From assembly GCA_027315065.1 (NCBI GenBank), contig DAHUYT010000003.1, positions 1 to 33,823 on the forward strand: a DNA stretch of 33,823 nt, given 5' to 3'. Made by a program: the position numbers and the translations under genes. The stretch comes from Nitrososphaerota archaeon. Lineage in GTDB: Archaea; Thermoproteota; Nitrososphaeria; Nitrososphaerales; Nitrosopumilaceae. Below the pieces are notes generated by a model. That model saw only the letters and a program-made list of their open reading frames with translations, did not search any database and had not been told where the DNA came from. Of the stretch, positions 27,793 to 33,823 are shown piece after piece. Position 1 is the first letter of the stretch. Each line of letters starts with the position of its first letter.

Positions 27793-28962
27793 CTAGCTCC
27801 AGATTTTTTCCTTGAAGGTCCATTTCTTATTGAGTATAAAGTTACCAATCGATGCGATTGCAACAGATATGAATAAAGCTAACGCATAGTTCATGTGTTC
27901 TGTTTCTATCATAAAGTATACCATTCCAAGTTGGAACCCTGCGCCAATTCCACTAAATGTCAAAAATGAACCATACTGCAAAAGGGTTCTCTTCAGGTTC
28001 ATGTTTCTGTCTTCAAACGTCCAGATCTTATTTAGAATAAAGTTTGATGTCATTGAAAACATGATTCCAATCATAGTTGCGTAAATATACCAAAGATTAG
28101 ACAGAACTGCGCCAAAGAGGAACGAGACAAGATAGTTTACAAGCAATCCAGTAGCTCCAACGGTGTAGAATCGTCCTGCCTTTGATAGAAAGTGAACCGA
28201 AGTCCTCCTCTCCCTTACGGACCTGCCATACCTGTATAGCCTCCACACAGATTTTGTATAATCCAGTATTACCGCTGCATCTAGTTTGCTTGTACCTTCT
28301 CTCCTGTCTGTGAAATTGTATGGTATCTCTCTGACCTTGGCTCCTCTTGCCTTGACAAGTATCTCCAAGAGTATCTTGTATCCTATTGCATCAAAGTTGA
28401 TGTTTCTAACAACATGTCGACGAAACGCAAAGAATCCAGACATTGGGTCCTTTATTTTTATTCCAAGGCTTTTCTGTGCTATTTTTGTTGCCCCCTTGCT
28501 AATCAGCTTGCGCTTGAATGGCCATCCGGTGATGGAGCCACCTTTGACATATCTTGATGCTACCACAATGTCACAATCAGATTTTTTCATCTCTTCTATC
28601 ATCTTTGTTATGGTCTCAGGAGGATGGGAGAAATCACTATCCATTACTACCACCGACTCGCCGTTTGATGCCCTTATGCCTGCAAGTATTGCCGAGCTAA
28701 GGCCCTTCTTATCCTTGCGATTTATTATCTTGATTTCACAACAGCCACAATCTCTTGATTTTCTTGCATATTCATCTGCTATTCTCCCTGTGCCATCTGG
28801 AGAATTGTCATCAACTACAATGATCTCGGCATTTGTTTCTGGGAGGAGACACGCTGAGACAATACCTAGCATTCTTGCAATGTTCTGGGATTCATTGTAT
28901 GTTGGAATTATGACTGAAAGAGATCTTGAACGAGTAGAAATTTCGGTTTTTGTTAACGACAT
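27793..28962 (-). CDS. Polyprenyl-phosphate glycosyltransferase: GT2 (DPM1-like) fused to GtrA domain
   Basis: 389 residues. N-terminal GT2 domain (about 14-245): S-V-I-I-P-T-Y-N-E-S, V-V-D-D-N-S-P-D-G-T-G (50-59) and the D-S-D metal motif (108-110, V-M-D-S-D-F-S-H-P-P), as in dolichol-phosphate mannose synthase. The C-terminal 130 residues form four membrane helices of GtrA type with the N-F-I-L-N-K-x-W-T-F pattern occurring twice, common in archaeal fusions. It should transfer a hexose from a nucleotide sugar to polyprenyl phosphate at the inner membrane face. Faces the GT39 gene 43 bases away. Confidence 0.87.
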   Translation of the reverse strand: MSLTKTEISTRSRSLSVIIPTYNESQNIARMLGIVSACLLPETNAEIIVVDDNSPDGTGRIADEYARKSRDCGCCEIKIINRKDKKGLSSAILAGIRASNGESVVVMDSDFSHPPETITKMIEEMKKSDCDIVVASRYVKGGSITGWPFKRKLISKGATKIAQKSLGIKIKDPMSGFFAFRRHVVRNINFDAIGYKILLEILVKARGAKVREIPYNFTDRREGTSKLDAAVILDYTKSVWRLYRYGRSVRERRTSVHFLSKAGRFYTVGATGLLVNYLVSFLFGAVLSNLWYIYATMIGIMFSMTSNFILNKIWTFEDRNMNLKRTLLQYGSFLTFSGIGAGFQLGMVYFMIETEHMNYALALFISVAIASIGNFILNKKWTFKEKIWS

Positions 28963-29265
28963 GGTATGTTACTTCTGCACTCTTTCGAGTCTCATGCCTA
29001 TTAAAATTTTGAGTTTAATGATTTACATTCCTGCATTTACCAACTAGTATCTTGGGTCGCATTACACACATCCATAGAATCTTACCAATTTTTGGATGCC
29101 TTATTTTTGTACCAATTCATAGCCATCTCAATTCCTACTTCTATGGTATCACGGGATTACCTGTAAATTCCTCAAAAAATCACTACAACAGAATTAACTC
29201 ATGGTTTCATTTTTTCTTAAAAATACTGACAAAGACTATAATTGATGTCAAATCAAAAGTAAGAT
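28963..29265. other. Intergenic with possible small gene relic
   Basis: About 300 bases with no intact gene I can support. On the minus strand two adjoining frames read F-F-E-E-F-T-G-N-P-V-I-P and then T-I-E-V-G-I-E-M-A-M-N-W-Y-K-N-K (about 29085-29190), which looks like a frameshifted end of some gene, identity unknown. A 73-codon plus-strand frame opposite is probably a shadow. Confidence 0.3.
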
Positions 29266-29682
29266 GTGACTGATTCCACTCTTAGGACAAATATTCTGCA
29301 TGATCTGAGCCATTTTGGATTGAGAATTGTAGTCGGGGTCTTTTTCATGGTGCACAGCCAGATAAAGTTTGGTAGTGGATTTGGAAAATTTCTTTCAAGT
29401 ATAGGCCTTCCAGCTGAGCTGGCAGTTTTTGTAGGTTTGCTTGAACTGGTAGGTGGTGTCCTTCTTGTAGTGGGCGTACTGTCTAGGATTGCAAGTAGCC
29501 TTATTGCAATTGACATGCTTGGAGCAATATTCTATGTAAAAAAGTTAAAGGCGTTCTCTGGCAATGAAGGAATCGAACTTGAACTCTTGGCGTTTATCAT
29601 ACTGCTGACAATCATAGTTTTGGGACCTGGCAGGATATCTATATCACATATTGCAAAAAAGATTCCAAGATTTCTGCAATAG
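29266..29682 (+). CDS. DoxX family membrane protein
   Basis: 138 residues, four membrane helices. F-M-V-H-S-Q-I-K-F-G near residue 30 and G-L-L-E-L-V-G-G-V-L-L-V-V-G near 60 are DoxX/DoxD family features. Relatives are linked to quinone or thiosulfate oxidation and redox stress; the exact role here is open. GTG start at 29266. No partner gene is adjacent. Confidence 0.8.
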   Translation: MTDSTLRTNILHDLSHFGLRIVVGVFFMVHSQIKFGSGFGKFLSSIGLPAELAVFVGLLELVGGVLLVVGVLSRIASSLIAIDMLGAIFYVKKLKAFSGNEGIELELLAFIILLTIIVLGPGRISISHIAKKIPRFLQ

Positions 29683-29987
29683 TCTTTTCAAACTATCGTT
29701 TTCTGGCTTGAATGTATTTAGGTCGGTGCCAGACACTAAAAAACGAATTTTTCATATTTTTGGGTAATACACAAAATAATGAGGTTGTTTTTAACATATA
29801 TTGTGCAGATTATATCTAATTAAAAATTAAGGCCTATCTTCAGATATTATCCGTCCAAGTGATATGAAATCCATACTGCTTTTCATCTGATGCCCAACTA
29901 ATTTCAGGATAATACATTTAAGGATAATAGACAACTAATTTAGTAGGGGCAAAAGTTACATAATCACCAAATTGAAATTAGCGTTAA
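29683..29987. promoter_or_regulatory. Repeat-bearing region upstream of the 452-residue gene
   Basis: A/T-rich, no gene seen. Close to its end, CAACTAATTT occurs twice (29895 and 29930 regions) and AGGATAATA occurs twice between them, giving a small nested direct repeat about 60-90 bases before the downstream start, suitable for a regulator or an upstream activator. TAATTTCAGGATAATA (29899-29914) recurs once more at 33318-33333. Confidence 0.35.
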
Positions 29988-31346
29988 TTGGGTGCAAATA
30001 TAGTGAAGAACCAAAATGACGCCAATCCACTTGAATTCTGTGATCTTTGTTTTAAACAGGAAAAACCAAATCTTTGTGAGACATACAAAAATACGTTTAC
30101 GAAAATAAATTCAATACACTTCTCACAGCAGGCTAAATTGGATAGAATCCTCAATAAATTACAAGTAATGCCAAGAATGGTGGATAGGCGCTGGGCCTGT
30201 ACATTGGATAACTCTACACGAAAGGAGTTTCTTGACTCATTGTGGGGAATTGGGGTCTCTGTTCATACATTGGATGATCATGCCAAGGTGCTGACCAGGC
30301 TATACAAGCCGGAAATAAGAAAATTGGGGGCTCTTGATAGTATCGATCTTTCTACCATGGATACATGGGAAGAATTTGACCCTAAAACCAGAACTTGGAT
30401 TCAAGTAAAAGTTGGCAATAAAAATGAAAAATCTACCGCCAAAGTCAACCTTGGCAACATCTTAAAGTGTACTGGCGTTGAGGGAGTAAGATATCATCGT
30501 ACAAACAGGGATAGTAATGGTTCCATGACCCTTGTGCCAATGGAAAAACGTGCTGCATACAACATAATGTGTACTGTGGCAGAACCAACCGTATCTCATT
30601 GGAGATCCGATGATTTGGAAAAACATGTTTTCATCGAACTCAAAGAAATGGACAACATACCTGAGGAGATTTTCAGCTTTTTGAGCAGACTTGGGTCCAA
30701 AGACAAAAGAATTCCTGGCACCTTGATCTTTGAAAACGATGACATTGAACTTGTAAGATCAGTACTAAGCTGTATTAAGATAAATTTAGAAAAATCATCT
30801 GAGGTTGTAATAATAAAATCCAATGATAAACACGATGACATGATATTGATTAAAAAAATAACAAAAGAGAGATTACAAGTCCTATTTGACATCATAAAAG
30901 AGATGGGAGGTATGGTTGAAAGCAAAGAAGACCATGTTGTCATCTCGGGAAAGCGCGGCTCTGTCAAGCTAACTTTTTCAGATGATGACAAGAGTGTGCA
31001 GGACGGAAACACAATAAAGATTTCAATTTCTGCGCTCGAAGATCCATCTAGATTTTCTGAAATCTTATTGATGGTAAAGAAACGGCTAGGACTTTTGGAT
31101 ATGTCGCTTGAGAGCGCAATTGGCAGGCACTGGCCAATATTGACAGACACTGACTTGCAGTATGTTGTCCAGTCTGCAATATCTTGGTATAATTCCAACC
31201 CATTTCTTGCTGTAAAGATAATCAGTGAACACGACAAACTTGACAAGGTAAAGGAATGGCACATCAAAATAAAAGAAGGAAAGACTCGATCAAATCTGGA
31301 TACGATAACACTTGGAAAGATAATAAAACGAATGGAATCAATCTAA
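29988..31346 (+). CDS. Large soluble protein of unknown function
   Basis: 452 residues, no signal peptide or membrane segment. An N-terminal Cys cluster (F-C-D-L-C-F and L-C-E-T-Y, about residues 18-30) could bind metal. Then R-M-V-D-R-R-W-A-C-T and a basic region; residues 205-370 look like two alpha/beta modules with alternating strands (H-V-F-I-E-L-K-E..., V-V-I-S-G-K-R-G-S-V-K-L-T-F), and the C-terminus is helical. I do not recognise the family; nucleic-acid or protein binding is a guess. TTG at 29988 is the first start; GTG at 30003 in frame is as likely. The region upstream carries short direct repeats. Confidence 0.65.
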   Translation: MGANIVKNQNDANPLEFCDLCFKQEKPNLCETYKNTFTKINSIHFSQQAKLDRILNKLQVMPRMVDRRWACTLDNSTRKEFLDSLWGIGVSVHTLDDHAKVLTRLYKPEIRKLGALDSIDLSTMDTWEEFDPKTRTWIQVKVGNKNEKSTAKVNLGNILKCTGVEGVRYHRTNRDSNGSMTLVPMEKRAAYNIMCTVAEPTVSHWRSDDLEKHVFIELKEMDNIPEEIFSFLSRLGSKDKRIPGTLIFENDDIELVRSVLSCIKINLEKSSEVVIIKSNDKHDDMILIKKITKERLQVLFDIIKEMGGMVESKEDHVVISGKRGSVKLTFSDDDKSVQDGNTIKISISALEDPSRFSEILLMVKKRLGLLDMSLESAIGRHWPILTDTDLQYVVQSAISWYNSNPFLAVKIISEHDKLDKVKEWHIKIKEGKTRSNLDTITLGKIIKRMESI

Positions 31347-31411
31347 ATATCTGCGATTGCCAAGTTTCAGTAAAAATCACAAATAGTACTTTATGTTAGT
31401 CTCGTACATTA

Positions 31412-31552
31412 TCATCCTTCCCAGTACCATTTTTGTCTAAAGCCACTATGTTTTTGGGGGTGTGCTGCCTTGAAATGTCTCTCCAATCTTATAGGGTCAT
31501 CAAATTCCATTTTGCATTCTTTACACTTGAATTTTTTTTGCTCATCTTTCAT
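31412..31552 (-). CDS. Single C2H2 zinc-finger protein (46 residues)
   Basis: The minus strand reads M-K-D-E-Q-K-K-F-K-C-K-E-C-K-M-E-F then L-E-R-H-F-K-A-A-H and a basic, aromatic tail (R-Q-K-W-Y-W-E-G). C-x2-C-x12-H-x4-H is a proper C2H2 finger with the usual aromatic (Phe) and Leu core positions. Small one-finger proteins of this kind occur in archaea and may bind DNA, RNA or protein. It is below common gene-length cut-offs. A palindrome GTAAC-TGT-GTTAC lies upstream at 31605-31617. Confidence 0.72.
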   Translation of the reverse strand: MKDEQKKFKCKECKMEFDDPIRLERHFKAAHPQKHSGFRQKWYWEG

Positions 31553-31604
31553 ATGTCGTCACTATACCGCTATTATCTGATATAATCTGAATTTAATGTA
31601 TTGT

Positions 31605-31617
31605 GTAACTGTGTTAC
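31605..31617. promoter_or_regulatory. Palindrome upstream of the zinc-finger gene
   Basis: GTAAC-TGT-GTTAC, 53 bases before the minus-strand start at 31552, with a related TGTAACAC about 30 bases farther. A possible operator. The remainder of 31553-31920 shows no gene. Confidence 0.3.
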
Positions 31618-31922
31618 TTGTTGATGATTAACCTGCAGTCAATGTAACACAAGGCTTGGTATGTGTGTCTTAAAAGGGCTGAAAATGACTTGTTAGGTAC
31701 AGTTTAGGCTAGAAGACAGGCGGTATGGGTATTTTGTATGGGCAGGAGATGATGTTCTGACATGTAGGGTGAGAATTCATTATAACTCTACGCGTCATTA
31801 TGTTCATATCGCAAAAAAGTTATTTTGAGATGATATTCTTATTATTGTTGTATTCTATATTATTAGAATCACTATTTGTTTTCATGAGTAATTTTTATTT
31901 GATAAATTAAATACATGCTTGA

Positions 31923-31938
31923 ATTAGGTCAACCTAAT
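31923..31938. promoter_or_regulatory. DtxR/MntR-type operator upstream of the ZIP transporter
   Basis: ATTAGGT-CA-ACCTAAT is a perfect 7-bp inverted repeat. Its TTAGG...CCTAA core matches the form of operators bound by DtxR/IdeR-family metal repressors. It lies between an A/T-rich TATA candidate (about 31888-31912) and a second one (GTATAATTTT, 31951-31960), 80-95 bases before the transporter start, so bound repressor could block initiation. Confidence 0.6.
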
Positions 31939-32018
31939 GAGATACACGAAGTATAATTTTGTAACAAAAGATGCCAGGTCTTGCTATAGTGTTCTACTTG
32001 AATAGGAGTTAGCAAATC

Positions 32019-32864
32019 ATGGAATACTCTCAACTCTTGATACTTGGCGCAATAGCTGGTTTTACTATCTTCTTGGGCTTGCCGCTAGCTGTGATGAAGA
32101 ACCTTAGTGCGACAAAGAAAGGATTCCTCAATGCAGTCGCTCTTGGAATACTGGTATTTCTCATAATTGATGTATTTAGTCATGGTTATGAGACTGCTTC
32201 TAATGCTGCAACTGCTGCATTTGCAGGAAAAGGATCACTTGGAAATTCCATACTTGACCTTTTGGCACTCTTTGGCGGTATAGCAATTGGGTTACTTGGA
32301 CTTGCATTGTATGAGCACAAGACCATGACAAAAAATGTTCCAGATATACTCTCACTTGAAAATATCAAAGCTGGCGATGATCATCTAAAAAGAATATTTC
32401 ATGATACGAATGCATACCGGCTTGCAATGATGATTGCGGTAGGAATAGGAGCCCACAACTTTAGCGAGGGACTAGCTATAGGGCAATCGTATGCTGCAGG
32501 AGAGATAGGGTTGGCGATTCTTTTGATAATTGGATTTGGGGCACACAACACAACAGAGGGATTTGGAATTGCAGGACCGCTTACCAGCGTCTTAAAAAAA
32601 CCTACTGCAAAATTTTTACTTGTGGTTGGTCTTGTGGGGGGCGGCCCTACATTTCTTGGAACTGTTCTGGGAAGCCTTGTTTTCTCAAATATCGCATACA
32701 TACTGTTCTTGTCAATCGCGGGAGGCGCGCTGATTTATGTGACCATGCTGATGTATCATTCTGGAAGAAAACAGACCACAAACAATATTCTCATGATAGG
32801 AATTTTTGTTGGTGTGTGCGCAGGTTTTGCTACAGATCTCATTGTTACATTAGGGGGGGCTTGA
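32019..32864 (+). CDS. ZIP family divalent metal transporter
   Basis: 281 residues, about eight membrane helices. The metal-binding motifs are intact: H-N-F-S-E-G (His146, Glu150) and H-N-T-T-E-G (His176, Glu180). A cytosolic loop between helices 3 and 4 holds charged and His residues (K-A-G-D-D-H-L-K-R). It should bring Zn2+, Fe2+ or Mn2+ into the cytoplasm. GGAG at 32005-32008 serves as ribosome site for the ATG at 32019. The DtxR-like operator upstream points to Fe or Mn control. Confidence 0.88.
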   Translation: MEYSQLLILGAIAGFTIFLGLPLAVMKNLSATKKGFLNAVALGILVFLIIDVFSHGYETASNAATAAFAGKGSLGNSILDLLALFGGIAIGLLGLALYEHKTMTKNVPDILSLENIKAGDDHLKRIFHDTNAYRLAMMIAVGIGAHNFSEGLAIGQSYAAGEIGLAILLIIGFGAHNTTEGFGIAGPLTSVLKKPTAKFLLVVGLVGGGPTFLGTVLGSLVFSNIAYILFLSIAGGALIYVTMLMYHSGRKQTTNNILMIGIFVGVCAGFATDLIVTLGGA

Positions 32865-33110
32865 ATTCCTAACTCTTCAGAACCTTGCAATGTTTGACGT
32901 ACTTTTGTACTGTCAATGCATTAACTGTTCATGTCTGTTCACTGTAAAATATAAAATATAAAATATTACACGTAAAAGAGCTAAAATAATTCAGATAACC
33001 ACATTCATTTATGATAACTATTGTACTTGTTATCTGGAACTTTTCAACTAACAATATTCCTTAACAAAGTAGCACAATTTTTTATAAATCATTTGTATAC
33101 TGAAATTAAT

Positions 33111-33254
33111 ATGAGGATAACAAACAATGTGATGATTGCATCAGTCATTACGATGATTACACCTTTTTATGGTGATGTATTTTCGGCTATAGCGCAGGTT
33201 TCGTCCAAATCGATAATGCCTATGTTATTGGTAACGCTTGGAATTGCTTCATGA
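33111..33254 (+). CDS. Small hydrophobic, probably secreted or membrane peptide
   Basis: 47 residues from ATG 33111 (M-R-I-T-N-N-V-M-I-A-S-V-I-T-M-I-T-P), with an N-terminal signal-like segment and a second hydrophobic stretch at the end (I-M-P-M-L-L-V-T-L-G-I-A-S). TTTATAAATC at 33081-33090 lies 21-30 nt before the ATG, a good leaderless promoter, so the longer frame opening at 33021 is not the real start. Function unknown. Confidence 0.5.
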   Translation: MRITNNVMIASVITMITPFYGDVFSAIAQVSSKSIMPMLLVTLGIAS

Positions 33255-33524
33255 TATGGTAGCGCGCGCTTCCACTCCATATCAATCCTATTCCACTCTC
33301 TTGACTATGGAACGAGATAATTTCAGGATAATAGAATTCTGCATATTATGAAACTGGAAATATTTGATCATATTTGAAACTATGATATGTAAGTTATTAC
33401 ACAAGATCCGCGAAGAATATCCAAGTTCTAAATTATTTGGAATGGATTCTTTTTTTTTCATGCTATTGCTAGTATGTTAACGAATGAGGCTGGCTTGAGT
33501 AATTTGTATTATTCATCTATTAAT

Positions 33525-33823
33525 TTATCGAAGTTTTTGAAAAATACTTTCTATTATTGTAATTACTTTGCTGAATATTTCTTCTGGCATGTTCATTACT
33601 TGGTTGACAACTGTAGCGGAATTATGCTGCTGTGGCTGGTTAGGGTTTGATGAAATAGTTTTACTTGATTCGCTTTGTTGGTTAGAGGATGTAGTAGTTG
33701 GAGTATTTTGTGTAATTGAAGACGGAGTTGTACTTGGTGTATGTAAAGTTGTAGTGGACGGTGTAGATGGAGTAGACTGGGTGGTTGATGGTGAAGTTGT
33801 AGTGGACGGTGTAGATGGAGTAG
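33525..33823 (-). CDS. Thr/Ser/Pro-rich surface protein, C-terminal end (gene runs off the window)
   Basis: The minus strand is open from the window edge to TAA at 33525-33527. It reads T-P-S-T-P-S-T-T-T repeatedly, then a Gln/Asn/Ser-rich part, and ends V-V-N-Q-V-M-N-M-P-E-E-I-F-S-K-V-I-T-I-I-E-S-I-F-Q-K-L-R, an amphipathic helix. Such Thr-rich low-complexity stretches are typical of heavily O-glycosylated extracellular proteins. There is no PEFG signal at this end. The nucleotide repeat (see repeat entry) shows recent unit duplication. The start and N-terminal domains lie beyond base 33823. Confidence 0.65.
   Translation of the reverse strand, partial: TPSTPSTTTSPSTTQSTPSTPSTTTLHTPSTTPSSITQNTPTTTSSNQQSESSKTISSNPNQPQQHNSATVVNQVMNMPEEIFSKVITIIESIFQKLR
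33746..33823. repeat. 30-bp direct repeat, period 48
   Basis: 33746-33775 and 33794-33823 are identical over 30 bases, offset by 48 (16 codons), in frame within the Thr/Ser/Pro-rich gene. More copies may follow beyond the window. Confidence 0.8.

Noticed and set aside
28286-29047. 253-codon plus-strand frame
   Set aside because: Antisense of the DPM1/GtrA gene, whose catalytic motifs are clear; no independent signal.
30596-31267. 223-codon minus-strand frame
   Set aside because: It lies wholly opposite the 452-residue gene, is Ser/Ile-rich as expected for the antisense of Asp/Lys-rich code, and has no promoter or ribosome site.
33746-33823. CRISPR or other spaced repeat array
   Set aside because: The two units are 48 bases apart in frame inside a low-complexity coding sequence; spacer content is the same Thr/Ser/Pro code.

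Overview
The window is chromosomal DNA of an ammonia-oxidising-type archaeon (Thaumarchaeota/Nitrososphaerota), probably of the group I.1a/I.1a-associated (Nitrosopumilus–Nitrosotalea) branch. The evidence is an archaeal 16S rRNA gene starting with TCCGGTTGATCCTGCCGG, a 16S-23S operon with no spacer tRNA-Ala, hemL (glutamate-1-semialdehyde aminomutase) upstream of 16S as is typical of the group, a PEFG-type C-terminal sorting signal, an artubulin-type tubulin, many leaderless genes with a TATA box about 25 nt before the start, and several small families I associate with this phylum. I did not resolve the genus.

Layout. 1-2775: 3' part of an M1 aminopeptidase, then a CPA1 Na+/H+ antiporter. 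2776-3100: wreckage of a tnpB insertion element. 3141-4259: a TPR protein with a small SHOCT-like partner. 4439-6387: a two-gene operon of an artubulin and a coiled-coil protein. 6461-9844: small secreted or membrane proteins, a roadblock-like protein, and a cupredoxin-fold protein that seems to have lost its copper ligands. 9819-12700: SDR reductase and phasin-like protein (possible polyhydroxyalkanoate link), PAC2 protein, superoxide dismutase, short receiver protein. 12906-16979: small and partly broken genes (a ribbon-helix-helix gene cut by TGA, a small gene cut by TAG), FMN reductase, a membrane-anchored LEA-like protein, hotdog thioesterase. 17252-25213: hemL, an intact tnpB with its right end, then the rRNA operon. 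25292-29682: small zinc protein, a decayed sugar-dehydrogenase-like gene, a GT39 membrane glycosyltransferase facing a DPM1/GtrA-type glycosyltransferase, and a DoxX protein. 29988-33823: a large unknown protein, a one-finger C2H2 protein, a ZIP metal transporter with a DtxR-like operator, a small secreted peptide, and the C-terminus of a Thr/Ser/Pro-rich surface protein.

Two items stand out. First, the 23S gene is interrupted at 23831-24219 by an insert with the core of a self-splicing group I intron: P1 guide with a G·U pair at the splice site, P7/P8, S-like box, GNRA-capped P9 and terminal G. It sits exactly at the I-CeuI-type position (E. coli 23S about 1923) and carries no homing endonuclease. 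Second, the artubulin is translationally coupled to an unrecognised coiled-coil protein, a candidate filament partner.

Other points: intact and decayed tnpB copies share the same right end, which lets the element boundary, omega-RNA 3' end and guide be read. Two degenerate copies of one palindrome and a DtxR-type operator suggest local regulation. Several small genes are missed by length cut-offs. Function calls rest on motifs I can read by eye; no database search was run.
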